64,000 bases of DNA, taken from positions 1-64,000 of the forward strand of contig JAOPHQ010000376.1 in the NCBI GenBank assembly GCA_030340625.1, given 5' to 3'. The DNA comes from Merluccius polli. Taxonomy: Eukaryota; Chordata; Actinopteri; Gadiformes; Merlucciidae. This document shows positions 15,379 through 27,782 of this stretch, piece after piece. The notes below the pieces were generated by a model. The model made no database searches, was not told where the DNA came from, and saw nothing but the letters and a program-made list of their open reading frames with translations. Each line of letters opens with the position of its first letter. The stretch's first letter is position 1. The position numbers and the translations under genes are program-made.

Positions 15379-16360
15379 ACGACCTTCGGAGGGCCGCTTC
15401 GCTGCGTTGGGGTCTGGTGCTGTGGAGGCTTGCCGGGGAATGTGTGGTTGTGTTTTATTTTTTTTATATATAGATGAATTATTTCCATTGGTTATGTGTT
15501 ATGCAATGTGTCACAGCTTTGGCTCTGTAGTGTAGCCTATGCTGCAATTATAATTTGAACGCAGCCAAAAACACCCGGGGTAGGCTACTGGCAAACCTGT
15601 GAAGATGTCAGTTAGGAAAGTCTTTAATGACAATGCTAAGGCATCTCTTTTTTTTTGTATTTGTTCTGGCCCACATTTGGCCCAACCACTTTATATAATG
15701 CTCACTCAGTAATAGACAGCAGCTGTGCAGGGTGCGGAAACGCATGCACACACACACACACACACACGCCCCCCCCCCCCCCCACACACACACACACACA
15801 CACACACACAGGAAGCGGTGGCTGGCTGCCTACTGTGAAATGATAAGGGCGTTTAAAGGGACCGGGCCCAATGACTTTAATATTACGTAAGGACATCTGC
15901 ATGGCTGCACACGTTCACGCTGCTCACATGACGCTATTAACGTCCTCTTTTAACCCTTTTGTCGTTGCGTATCGTGTGTCGCCGTGTTTTATTTACACTT
16001 TTCTCCTTTCTCCGTTCGCTTTCCGCTGCATCGGCGCCACGCCCCCTTTCCGTAGTTCAGCGACGAGTACGATTGTAGTCCCTCACCTGGCCAGCTGTCG
16101 TTGGAGCGATTACGTAAGACTTGTTGGCCTACTTCAATTTCGGTTGCCGGAGAGGCCTCTGGGGTTTGGCGCGGGATCAAGGTGAGATCAGGTGAACCGC
16201 TGAGCAGTTTGGAAAGGTTAGAGAGGAACGAAATGTTCCCTGCAGTCGACCGCGTTCGGCGTTCTTCGCGAACAGCAGTTCAGCGGCCGTATTGATTGGT
16301 TTAAAGGACGGCGTCTCGCTGGCTTGAATACACGTCCGGTTAACTAAAGCTTGAATTTTC

Positions 16361-16499
16361 TTATGTATGTATGTATGTATGTATGTATGTATGTATGTAT
16401 GTATGTATGTATGTATGTATGTATGTATGTATGTATGTGTGTATGCATGTATGTATGTATGTATGTATGTATGTATGTATGTATGTATGTATGTATGTA

Positions 16500-16531
<32 letters not shown>
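16361..16531. repeat. (ATGT)n then (GTCT)n tetranucleotide array
   Basis: About 35 copies of ATGT, with one interruption near 16439-16448, pass directly into about 8 copies of GTCT at 16500-16531. All three frames are open because the period is 4. They do not represent a gene. Confidence 0.98.
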
Positions 16532-16935
16532 TGTGCTAGATTGGACCGGATGAAGCAGATTGTGGTTCAGCTAAAAAGGGGCGGGAGGTGAATGAATGTG
16601 ATCGGTGTTGACTTCAAACATCATCATGATGATGAGGACGGATTCGGGAGGAAGGGGACTGATGCAACGCATGTAATGCATTTACTTTCTGCTTCTTATT
16701 GTGCAAATAAAAGCGTTCTCAAAGCGTCGCAGGCCACCCTTCGTCTGGGGCGGTGTGTGTGAAGTGCGTGCTTTTGAGAACTTGAGCACGTTAAAACTCT
16801 TGAATTTAAGACATCAACTCATCACACTTCTGGGTGCAAGCTGCTTTTCAGAACTTTTTCAACAAACGATGCTTTTAAAAAGCGCCAGGGACGACATGTC
16901 CCCTGCACCGTGCCCGCCGGTGTAAATGACACTGT

Positions 16936-17068
16936 GGGGTGTGTGTGGTTGCTCACCTTGGACCCGGTCAGACTGGTTGGACTCTGGGGTCTGGGTGGGG
17001 CTGCACACCTGTGGTGCAGAGCCATGTTGGCACCCAGGATAAACCAGCTATCACCACACACACACTCC
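16936..17068. mobile_element. MITE copy related to the one at 36593-36738
   Basis: Shares GACTCTGGGG-TCTGGGTG-GGCTGCACA and the right end ATAAACCAGC-ATCACCACACACACAC with the klhl15-intron copy at 36593-36738. The left end keeps the GTGTGTGTGGTTG part of the inverted repeat but lacks about 18 bp. Confidence 0.7.
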
Positions 17069-19618
17069 ACCCAGCGCTGCCTATCCCCGCGTCGGACCGT
17101 GACGACACACAGCGTGATGTGCTGATGTGTTTCTTTGATTTCAAACAATGTGGCTGTAAAAAAAACAACAACCAGTGAATAACACGCGTGAGATCTACGA
17201 GATTTGCTTGGCGTGGTACACGGTTGCCCGTTGCAGGTTATTGATTCGTGCATTTGTGCACATTACCAGATAATAATAACGAATGTGTGATTCCCAGTGG
17301 GCTAAATCCGGAGCACTGATGGTGAAATTATATCATGCGCCGTCTGGCTTCACAGGGAATTTCCGAACCGAGGTTTCAGTTCGAGCTCGTGTGTCCCTCT
17401 GTCTCGCATGATGCCGGATTATCGGGACCAAAAAGAAACACAGAACACAAACAGCAGCTTATCTGAGGACGAGATCATTTGACACATTCACATTGAGCGT
17501 TTCACGTTTATAGCCTCCGGGTGAGTCATGGACACTGCAAACATTAGCCTCACTGTAACTTCCAAAACACTGTTTCCTTGAGGATGTGAAACAGACACAC
17601 ACACACACACACACACGCAGTCTGCCACAGCCTTGAGTTTGCGTGTGGAGTCAGCCAGCAGACGTGTGAAGTGAAAAGGGTTTGCGATGGCAGCACCGTG
17701 GCCAGTTTCCTGTTTCCACGGCGATCCTGTGCCCAGGAACTGGGGCGGCGCGCTTGCATCCTCTGCAAGTGTTTCTATGCGCTTCAAAAAGGGAGTGAAT
17801 GTCTGCCTGATAATCTCATGGCAGCCAAATATACTTGGAAACGGTAATCAATGTGTAATAATAAATGTAGAAATGGACGAGGACGTAGTGTAGACTTTCG
17901 TCTGACTTTTTTTTGGTCCATGAATGAATATCTTTTGAACAAACAAAGTTTTATGAGTTATTTTTGTAATGCTTATTTTAGGAAATAACAGTCATGGTGT
18001 CGACACTGCGACATTGTGGGATTTAAAAAAACAACAACTCAGTGATGTCATCTGCAATGTCCGCGGGGGTTTATTTATTTATTCGTCTATTGTGCGCAGG
18101 AGGACACCGACACACAAACCCCACAGAGGGGGGAAAATATGAAACGGGTGAGAGAACAAGTCTTCCACTGATGTCTCTGTGGTCTCCTCTAATGGGAGAG
18201 ATTGTGCAGCACCTGACACGAGGCTGCACAGTGGTATCTTCTCTGCACAAAACGCAGAGGAGGTCTCAAAGGTCAGCGGTAGCAAGCGGGGGACAAAGGG
18301 ACCACACGAACGCTGAATGCCGCAGAGGTCAAAGGTTAAAAAACAAACTGCTGAGGAGTGAGAGCCTGGGATGTTCCCAGCGAGGAGTCACCTGCTTTCA
18401 CGTCACACTGGTCTTCGATTTATTTTTATACCGAAGCGCCACAAACCGCCGGTTCACTGCCGACAAAATGAGGCCATTGAATATCCTGCCTCTTATCTTG
18501 TTGCTATGGTGATTTGGTTTAATGGATGTTTAATGACTAATTGCAAAAATTGATTTGTGCATTTTCCATTGATCTGTTTATTCTTGATCAGAATTGTTTT
18601 TTTAATTTAGTCATTGTTCACATGCATATGTGCAACTTAGTGTTGAAAAGAGGCCACAGTGTGTGTGTGTGTGTGATAAATAGAAAGAATAGATCATAAA
18701 TCATAAACTAGGATGAACAGTGATTGTTTTATTCAAAGATAGGCAGTTATGCTGTCGAGTGTGAGAATCAGAACTGGAAAACATCCATTTGTTTCAGTGG
18801 ATGCATGGGTGTTAAAACTAATTGTTACTACACCTTCTAGGATTGGTCAGTGTCATTTCCAGCATTTGTAAAGTCCTAATTACACAGTTTACTGTAATCT
18901 TTCTCAATAATGTACATTATGAAAAGTCACTTCCCATTCTCTCTCTTTCTAAATGAACAGATTTCCTGCCCCACTACAACTTTCCTTCAACTCTGTCTCT
19001 CTCATTAGACAGCAAGAGGCCCTTCCAGCTGAAACTAACGTCTCATACATCTAGTATGTGTCTATATGTCTCCACACACACGCTCCACTACTGGCCTTGG
19101 ACTACAGAGGACCAGCAGGTCCCTGCAATCCAACACACTAAAGAGCTCGATGCACGGTTTGGCAACTGTGTATTTGGGGGGGGGGGGGGGGGGGGACAGA
19201 AAGCCTCACATTTAAATAGAATACATTAATAGATTAACATGGATAATTACACACTTTAACTAATTTCACAGTCAACCTCATACAACCAGTGGAACCAGTG
19301 GGACATTTCTGTACCGTCACACAGCAGCGCATCAACGTTGATATTTTCATGACCAAAAAAAAAAAAAAAAGAGTGCAAGGGTTAGTGCAACATGCCAGCA
19401 TCAACATCACCAAGAGATGTTTTCAAACTGAAACGCAAACGATACGGTGCATTAGCAACAGCTAGCATCTCATTTACACTTCACAACTTTCCGACAGCAG
19501 GACACGAGCCGGTCGCCAAGATGGAGGGGGGGGGGGACGACATATTATTTACACTCGCTCGTTTGGGTGGTACATGGACCGGGTCCACCGCGGCGCACGT
19601 GTTCCTGTGTGTCTTCCC

Positions 19619-20656
19619 TCAGCTGGTGGAGGTGTCCTTCTCCTCGTTGGGCTTCTCCTTCTTCTCCGTCTGTCAGGAGAAGAAGGAGAAGCAGAATCAG
19701 CACCAACCGGAACAGAGGGAACGCAGCGTCAGCCGCCACAGGCGCCGTGGCGTCCCATAAACACAGTGTTGTTCGCTTTGTACGGCCTTCAACTACTACA
19801 ACTACTACTGGGACCGTGTTGTATATTTAGTCATTTATTAATTTTGCTGCGGTTTCAAGTTAACTTTTACTCCTGGGCATCAATAAATGACCTATTACTA
19901 CACTACTACTACTACAACTACAATTAAAGTAAGCAGCAGATCGCTCTTTCATCATCAACATGATTCAAATGCATCGCTGAGGGGAATGTGCTTTAGCCGT
20001 CACACAGGCACACGTCTTTTAAAATACACGTCTGCTGGTAGACCATAATAAATACCTGCATGCATTACTGCGATAAATAAATATATATTAATGAGCTAAT
20101 ATATAGTGGACTATATAGTGAGTAGCGAGTGATTTGGGACACAGCCCTAGTCTGGACCAGTGTGAGGGAAGGAAGTGAGGACCTACTTTCTTCTTCAGGA
20201 AGGGAGGCTCCTTCCACAGCTCCTCCAGGGTGGTCCGCCCCCGCCGAGCCCAGCCCTGCACCGAGTCCCTGCTCCCCTGGTGGACAGACCGTGAAATGAC
20301 ATCAACACGGGGGCCTAAGCACAAATTCTCTCTTTTTGCTTTTTATCAGATGAATGCAATGTATAATTCATATTAGGAGGACAAAATACAAAAACAATGC
20401 ATGCTGGGGCAAAGCTAAATGTGTCGTGCTTCTTGCAAACAATATTATCTTTGCCATAAAGATAACCTGTGTTTGTAATCGAGCAGAAAGAGGGTTAAAA
20501 TATCGCACATGGGAATATGCACAACAGACACACACACACACACACCTTGAATAGGTTAGCGGCCTGTTGTGGATAAAACATGGATGCAGTCAGAGCCATC
20601 AAGCTGACTGGAAACACCAGCCGCTTAACCTTGGAACCTGAGAGAGAGCGAGAGAG

Positions 20657-20699
<43 letters not shown>

Positions 20700-23074
20700 A
20701 GCGAAAGAGAGAGAGAGAGAACAGGGGGGGGGGGGGGGGGGGGAAAGGAAACTCAGTGGCTCTTTACTAAATATAAAGTCATGGGCTGATGGCAAACATT
20801 ATGCTGAGTCATGTTTGAAATAAAAAACACAAACTCACTGCTCAACATGAAGCAGAGCACATTTCAGACGCATTTCCCTGACATTACACCTTCCTGGTGG
20901 GTTTCCTCTGAACCGCCCGCCGACTCTACAGCAGTCTGTCTGATGTAATACCGGTACATACACGCACACAGGACGCGGTGGCGGAAATTCCAGTTTCGGA
21001 GCCAACTGGGATTTTGAGCCAACCATCTGGGTTCGGTATTAAGTCATATCTAGGTTTGACCAATGGGCGAGAACGGGTTTGGTGTAAGGCATATGTAAGG
21101 GAGAGAGAGAGGGCCAATATTAGGGCTGCAACGATTAGTCGATGAATCGATTCGTCGATCGACAGGAAATGTACCACATTAAATCTGTATAATCGTTTAG
21201 CTCACTTATCAAGTACCAAACATTGGCTGCTTGATGCTTCATGGATCATTATAAAATGAACACTTTAGTTTTTCTTGGCTGCTTGTCAGACATCACTCGA
21301 CTCTGGTAACTTGTGACGGCATTTGCAGTTGACATTTCCGAGATCGATGGATGGAAAAGATTATCATTGGAAGAATGCACTAAGCCAAGATACAAGGCTT
21401 TTAGTTTAGCGAGTCGTGGTTTGACTTCCTGCAGGACTTACCTTTGGCCAGGAAGAGACCCAGGAAGCCAGAGAAGCCCACCACACCCACGCTGGGGTAG
21501 AGCTCAGGAGGGGGGTCCCTCAGATACTGGTACACATCTGGAGACAGAGGAACACATTATTCATAATAAATCCCTATTATCCGTAGCATGGTGACAACAC
21601 CATGCGTGGATACATTCTCAGCATGGGTGGGTGACCCCACTGGGGAAACATAACAGGGGGGAGGGGACACATCTGCCCAGCAGATTATATAACTTATAAT
21701 ATATATAAACTTATATTAATGATATAATTATCAGACTGTTGCACTGTGATCAGGGTGATCTCTGTGTGTGTGTGTTGCGTGTGTGGGTATGTTACCTGTA
21801 ACTGTCCTGATGGTACAGTTCAGGGTGGGCTCCGCTGTTTTATAAACCTCCTGCGTTGCCGTGGGGACATCGCAGCCATCCAGCGAAGCGGCCAATCACA
21901 GCACCCCATGTAACACAACAGAGCGGATCTCGTTTAACGACCGACCGACCTTATCTGGGTTTGTGGGCTTGACTCAAGGAACAACATCTCATTCACTCAA
22001 ATTAGAGTTTAATCAGCCGTGAACCCGCACCCACAGATGAGATCGTTATTGATAATTCGCTGCGGAAAATAACCAACCTAAACACTGAAAAGAGTTTCGT
22101 TTGGGTCCCACAAAGTTGAACATTTCGGTGATATTTTTGCCCCGTATTTTACGACAATTCTCCGTAAAATACGAGAAGTCTGCTACTAATGGTCGTTGTC
22201 TATCGGCTGTGCAACCTTCACACTCGCTCCTATGGGACCGTTTCTCTAAAAACTTTAAAAGACTTTTTGTACTCTTAGGCAGAAACTCTCCTGCTAGAAC
22301 GGTGGTTTTAAGTAAACGTTGTTTATGCGAGCCTACAGTGTGACGGTACACTTTGACAGAGAGGGTCGATGAGGAAGTGACAACATCCCGGCCGCCTAAG
22401 GCCAGGGGCCATAAGAAATATTGTGTCTGGGTTGTGAATAATACTGCACTCCCAGGCCTCTGGAGCCGCTGGGCAGGGTGAGCACTTGAACTATTTTAGG
22501 ACACGGTGCATGAGTAGCTTTTTATTTTTAATCATGTGGATGCAGAAGAGGATTAGAAAAGTATAGACTATATAAACAATTATTCAATACAAACTTCTTT
22601 TTTGTCCCCTACAAAACAGCCCAATCCAATAATTTAAGGTTGGTTGATTTTACCTCCAGTAGAGGAGAGGAGAGGAGGAAGAGACATTCACAGCGCGATA
22701 GCAAACATACTACTCATAGTGACGGTGCATTTTAAGAACCTTCCAGATGGTTTGGACATGTTTGGGAACATGAGACCAACACTGCCTAGCAACACAGCCA
22801 ATAGGCACGAAAAAAACAATACCTTGCAAGCAAGCAGACTTACGCAAACTGGTGTCCAATTGAAAATAAATCTCTAATTGTCTTATCAGTTATTAAAAGG
22901 AGGTTGCGTAATGGTTATATGGGGTGAAATCAGGGAAGAAGTCTGGAATAGTATTCAGATATCACAATTAATCTTTCATAAAGCCATCTGGGTAGCTGAC
23001 AGATGCAAAGGATTTATGTGTGGTAGGTCACACTGATATTTACCTCAACCTTCCCCCTGGCAGAAAGACTGGTT

Positions 23075-23147
<73 letters not shown>

Positions 23148-24930
23148 CAGGAGACGTTTGGATCACTTCAGCAAAAGACAACACCAGGTCATCAGCATCA
23201 TCAGACTAGAGACGGGGGAACCGGCCAATAACGCTTGGAAACCGCCGTGTCAGCCACCATGTGTTGACTTGCAACACATCTTGCAAAACAACCACCCTCA
23301 CATTTTAAATTATAACCACATAAATCAACTTGACTAACAAAATAATATTGAAATAATTAATAATAAAATGAATAACGATGAAAGTGTTATAACACAACTG
23401 CATGCCGCCTCCAGGTGTCCCTGTCACAGTGGGGGGTCATGGGTGCAGCAGGTGTCCCTGCGTGGAGGTCACAGTGAGGGGTCATGGGTGGAGGGTCATG
23501 GGTGGGGGGGGGGGTCATCGGTGCAGCAGGCATCCCTGCCTGCAGGTCACAGTGGGGGGTCATGAGTGGGGGGTCATGGGTGGAGCAGGCGTACCTGCCT
23601 GCAGGTAACAGTGGGGGGTCATGGGTGGGGGGTCATGGGTGGAGCAGGCGTACCTGCCTGCAGGTAACAGTGGGGGGTCATGGGTGGGGGGTCATGGGTG
23701 GAGCAGGTGTCCCTGCCTGCAGGTAACAGTGGGGGGGTCATGGGTGGGGGGTCATGGGTGGAGCAGGTGTCCCTGCATGCAGGTAACAGTGGGGGTCATG
23801 GGTGGGGGGTCATGGGTGGAGCAGGTGTCCCTGCATACAGGTCACAGTGGGGGGTCATGGGGGTCATGGGTGCAGCAGGTGTCCCTGCATGCAGGTAACA
23901 GTGGGGGGTCATGGGTGGGGGGTCATGGGTGGAGCAGGTGTCCCTGCATGCAGGTAACAGTGGGGGTCATGGGTGGAGCAGGTGTCCCTGCCTGCAGGTC
24001 ACAGTGGGGGGTCATGGGTGGGGGGTCATGGGTGGAGCAGGTGTCCCTGCCTGCAGGTCACAGTGGGGGGTCATGGGGGTCATGGGTGCAGCAGGTGTCC
24101 CTGCGTGTAGGTCATGGGTGTCATGAGTGGAGCAGGTACCTGCACCTGGCCGGTGTACGGCTCCGCCCACTCCCTCAGGGCCGCCACGCCCTGCTCCAGG
24201 GGGCCCGGCTCGGGCTCGGTCCAGCTGGACCGCGGTTCCGGAGCGGTGTACAGGGACGGCAACTGCCAAGCCAGAAGGCAGAAGGTCATTTTTTATTATT
24301 ATTATCATCATTATTAATAATAAATATGATACGTTTAAAACAGGGAGGGGTGACGTCAGCCCACCTCGTCGATGCTCCACAAGGTCCCGGAGTTTTTACT
24401 CTTCACCTCCCCGCCGGCGGCGGCGGCCAGGACCGTCCCGGCCGGGACCAGCACCCTGCCGACCGGGACCAGCACCCTGCCGACCGGGACCCGGACCAGA
24501 CCCATCAGCCTAGAGAGCGACAGCGACCCCTGGCGGCGCAAGGCGGAACAGCCGTGTCGTCAAAACAGACAGTGTGGACCAGGCGTTGCTAAAAAGGAGG
24601 TTCTGGCGGGGTTTTACATGCATGATCCAACATCTAACGGGGGGGTTATTAATCATATTAAATCATATTAATATTTATTAGCGTCATTAGCTCCAGGGTT
24701 AATTAAACTCGTGTAAACCCAGATGTTTAGCTGCACAGCGGTGGAGCTAACGTTAGCAGTTAGCACATTTAACGCAGTTGTAAATCCTTTAGCCTGGCAA
24801 CCCGCAGGCCGCCGTCGCTACAATGTCGAAATACACACACGTGTGTTTATTACTTCACCTTAAATGACAGCGTTAATAGTTAACCCGTGAATGAACTTGA
24901 ATGAGTCATTACCAGTCTCACTTGTGACAT
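19619..24930 (-). CDS. apoo: Apolipoprotein O / MICOS subunit MIC26
   Basis: Inner mitochondrial membrane subunit of MICOS, which shapes cristae junctions. Minus-strand exons, all phase-consistent: 24922-24930, 24365-24529, 24146-24262, 21796-21850, 21442-21537, 20546-20637, 20187-20276 and 19619-19669, about 224 aa. Family landmarks are WSIDELPSLYTAPE, the EPYTGQ-EVYKTAEP coiled segment, the glycine-rich membrane stretch SVGVVGFSGFLGLFLAKG, a second hydrophobic stretch with FYPQQAA, and TLEELWKEPPF near the C-terminus. The 9-bp first coding exon (Met-Ser-Gln) was chosen because it lies in the CpG-rich 5' region with a good start context and joins exon 2 in frame; the alternative start is the ATG at 24503-24505. 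The N-terminal region contains a 21-bp tandem duplication encoding repeated VGRVLVP. Human APOO is 198 aa. Confidence 0.9.
20641..20745. repeat. (GA)n followed by a G18-type run
   Basis: AGAGAG repeats at about 20640-20720, then a poly-G run at about 20725-20742. The tract lies directly against the apoo exon at 20546-20637, where it forms the polypyrimidine tract on the gene strand. Confidence 0.9.
21120..21175. mobile_element. Fragment starting TAGGGCTGCAACGATTAGTC
   Basis: Matches, from memory, the terminal sequence of small hAT-type elements common in fish. No matching opposite terminus or target duplication was found nearby, so at most a fragment in an apoo intron. Confidence 0.35.
23078..23144. 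repeat. (GA)n microsatellite
   Basis: About 33 GA units in an apoo intron. Confidence 0.97.
23405..24130. repeat. Minisatellite with 50-66-bp units, about a dozen copies
   Basis: Units contain GTCATGGGTGGAGCAGG, TGTCCCTGCCTGCAGGT and ACAGTGGGGGG, and vary in how many GTCATGGGTGGGG blocks they carry. The array fills the apoo intron right up to the donor of the exon at 24146-24262. Long open frames over it are repeat artefacts. Confidence 0.95.
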
Positions 24931-25051
24931 TTTGCTTCCGCTTTGACGCGCCGCGACTACGGCAAGCCGGAGGGCTTCCGAGAACAACGGCTCTGACGTG
25001 ACGTAATGCGCGTGCGTATTACATTGCATCGACACACACACAAACACAAAC
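24931..25051 (-). promoter_or_regulatory. Putative apoo promoter
   Basis: GC- and CpG-rich sequence directly upstream of the apoo start, including GACGTGACGTAATGCG (CRE-like, about 24995-25010). No TATA box was seen on the minus strand. The ISL2EU transposon begins at about 25052, so the transposon boundary is only about 120 bp from the apoo ATG. Confidence 0.5.
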
Positions 25052-25096
25052 ATATAGAGGGATTATCAGTCTACGTCACTCCCAGCTCTACTGCGC

Positions 25097-27782
25097 ATGT
25101 CGTTTGCAGAAAGAGACGAGCGGACGACCATGTCTTGTTGTGCTGTTGGTTGCACAAACCCTTTTAATAAGTTTGACAAAAATCGGAAGTTCTATCGTAT
25201 ACCATCAACTCGCACCCCATTTAAGGCAAACAGGTTGGTTGTTCACAGGTCTTTGGTTGCAAGCTATCAGAAGAAGCGATTGGAACGAGCAGATTATTAA
25301 AAATGCAACAATCTGCAGCGATCACTTCATATCAGGTAAGCTAACAAGCTAATCAGTACTGTTGGTTTTACAATAAACACAATTATTGAGTCCTACACAT
25401 ATATAACAATGTTAACAATGAACGATTGTAAGTAATAGAGTAATCGTTCAAATTGGAGTAGAACTATCTTGAAAGCTAATGTTAATTGTTGTTAATGTAA
25501 TGCTAATGCTAATTCAGTGTTGCTAAGTTGCGTCGTAAACTTTTGTAACTGTTTCTAACTGATGTAGGCTACCACATGCTAGGCCAGTGACATCTAGCCA
25601 ACCATGAGGTTTTATCATTACCTTAAGTCACTGGAATACACTTTATTTGTACAGGAGAGGCATCTGACGACTTCGACAGTCCAGACTTTGTCCCGTCAAT
25701 CTTCCCCTACTCAACCCAGTCCGTCAAAGACGGCGATACAAAATTGGAGCGGTAAATATGATCACTTAGCGTGTGATTTGTTGTTGACTGATCAACAAGC
25801 ATGACTCGACTTGTATAATTGGGAGTGCAAAGAAGACCTGTTGAGTGATTTAATGTAACTATATTTGTTATAAGGGTTATGAGGGTTATCTGTCAGGCCA
25901 TATAGTTTCTGTTATGTCTACATTATCTCATAAAGCTCATTGAGACATGATATGGGATTTGTACACTTGAATTAAGGAGGTAATAAACCTGTGGTTAACT
26001 GCTTTCTTGTGGAAATGATTGCTCTCTTCTGTGTGTTACAGATATAAGAGAAAGGGATGAAACCCCCCGCAGATGTCCAGACAATGGACATCAGTCTACA
26101 TCCACTTCCCTCTCTCCAAATGATTGTGAAATAGAGCCTGGTGCTGATCTAGCCTAGTCCTAACTAGACCTTTGTACTCATTACATTCATACTAAAGGTC
26201 TAGCAGTGCTGTATAGACAAACGATGTCTCACTTGAAGGCGGGTGCTGTTGAAGTTTAAAACCTATTGGCTCTGCCCAGTGCCACTCTGGATCTGCCTTA
26301 ACCAATCGCTAACGTTTGGTCGTGACGTATTTCATGCGCCAGAAACCACGTTGCGCGCAGTATACAAACGGCAGATGCAGTGAGCATTAGCATTAGCCTC
26401 CGCCCGCCTCCGTACTTACGCTCAATAACTGAAATCCGCGCACGACCTCTACGTCACTGTTCTCAGGCCGCGCCTCCTGTTCGCTGATTGGAAGGCACAT
26501 TTGAGGGAAAAGACATCGTTCTAACATACAGCACTCCCAGACCTTAGTACTGAAGTGAAATGAAAATTGAGCGGAAGTACGGAGGCGGGCGGAGCCAGGC
26601 TAGTGCTGATCTTTGTACTGGTAAGAACTCTTAACACTATATATTTGTTGTGAAGGAGTATTTAGCCATGATTATGTTTGGCACAGTCTGAATGATCACC
26701 CAGATTGTAAGTTTGCTAGATATAAAAAATAGGATTGTGAAATTTCTATTTGTCTAATTTCTGTATCAGAAGCTATGGTCCCTAAGGCTGTCCATGATGA
26801 CCTCAAACAGAAGTACAGCCAACTTCATACCGAGTGTGACAACCTGCGTGTGGACATCAACAAACTGAAAGCAGAGAATGAACAATTAAGAGCAACGGTT
26901 CGGAGTACACAGTTCTCCTTTGCTTCTATCCAGTGTAAAGCAGCACAGGTTCTGTTTTTCACAGGTTTGACCAGTGCCCTCTTTAATTGGACCCTCCATG
27001 CAGTTAAAGACAGTGTAGAGGTTGTGCGTGGCTCTCTGACCCTGGAGGACCATCTATTGGCCATCCTCATGAAACTCCGATTAGGGCTCACCAATAAGGA
27101 TATTGCATTTAGATTTAATGTTACCCAATGTGACATCTCAAACATTTTGAGAAGTTGGCTCCCTGTTTTATCTCAGACTTTGAAACCTCTAATCAAGTGG
27201 CCAAGCAAGCATGCCATATTAAAGAATATGCCAAACTGTTTCAAACGTAAATACAAGCGTTGCAGGTGCATTATTGACTGCACTGAAATTTTTATCAACA
27301 GACCCACAAATCTAACAGCCAGAGCCCAAACATATTCAAATTATAAGAGCCATAACACAGTTAAGTATTTGGTTGGCATGTCACCTGCAGGAGCAATTAC
27401 ATTTATGTCCTCAGGTTGGGGTGGGCGTGTTTCTGATAAACAAATTACAGCCGAGTCTGGATTTTATGACCTTCTGGAAGTAAATGATGAGATACTAGAA
27501 GATCGTGGTTTTACCATCAGAGATGAGCTTGCCTTGTGTGGTGCTACCCTGAGGATCCCTCACTTTACCAGAGGAAAAAAGCAGCTGTCTGCTCAAGAAG
27601 TGGAAACATCAAGGCGTTTGTCAAACGTTAGGATACACATTGAAAGAATAATAGGTAGATGGAAAACTTTCAGAATTCTGACTACTGTTGTTCCACTTTC
27701 ACAGGTGGACCTGTTAGATGATATTGTAATTGTGTGTGCAGCATTAACAAACATTTGCAAATGTATAGTCCCTAGAAAATGA
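25097..27782 (+). pseudogene. ISL2EU transposase, THAP-coiled coil-HTH-DDE, apparently inactivated
   Basis: Inferred exons: 25097-25335, 25655-25751, 26049-26620 and 26770-27782. Exon 1 encodes a C2CH THAP finger (MSCCAVGCTNPF ... ICSDHFISG), but its two halves are in different frames, with the shift between about 25230 and 25255. Exon 2 gives GEASDDFDSPDFVPSIFPY. Exon 3 is in frame if the acceptor AAG at 26046-26048 is used, but it is interrupted at 26150 by a 452-bp MITE that brings a stop. Exon 4 has an uninterrupted frame (Met at 26775, 335 residues): a coiled coil (about 10-42), an HTH-like segment (about 101-128), and DDE candidates Asp168 (IIDCTE), Asp243 (EDRGF) and Glu290 (HIERIIGRWK). 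The catalytic core is intact while the DNA-binding part is broken. A minimal product from the exon-4 ATG is possible. Confidence 0.75.
26151..26602. mobile_element. MITE inserted in the transposase exon, flanked by a 10-bp duplication
   Basis: GTGCTGATCT occurs at 26141-26150 and again at 26603-26612. Removing one copy plus the 452 bp between them restores the reading frame ...EPGADLCTG up to a good donor at 26621. The ends are TAGCCT-like in inverted orientation. A longer internal inverted pair (about 26396-26425 against 26565-26601, CCGCCCGCCTCCGTACTT) and a small hairpin at about 26164-26204 suggest a composite foldback element. The true duplication is probably 8-10 bp (hAT-like). Confidence 0.7.

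Larger units (their letters stand above)
13321..19618. other. 6.3-kb gene-poor region between sat1 and apoo
   Basis: No exon could be supported. It contains short CA/GT tracts (13740-13760, 15335-15376, 15745-15812, 17593-17615), a CpG-richer patch at about 15960-16300, a G29-like run at 19167-19195, and the tetranucleotide array and MITE listed separately. The left side of the apoo 3' UTR falls in the last few hundred bases. A small non-coding transcript from the CpG patch cannot be excluded. Confidence 0.5.

Noticed and set aside
21120..21330. Complete MITE starting TAGGGCTGCAACGATTAGTC
   Set aside because: No matching inverted terminus or target duplication found, so kept only as a fragment.
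23621..24592. 323-aa plus-strand open frame
   Set aside because: Runs antisense through the apoo minisatellite and apoo exons; splice-consistent apoo exons on the minus strand explain the region.
25230..25255. A 15-bp GT...AG segment as a tiny intron that might repair the THAP frame
   Set aside because: Far below any workable intron size, and its removal does not bring the two THAP halves into one frame.
26040..26060. Apparent frameshift at the start of transposase exon 3
   Set aside because: Using the acceptor AAG at 26046-26048 instead of CAG at about 26038-26040 keeps the frame, so no mutation is needed there.
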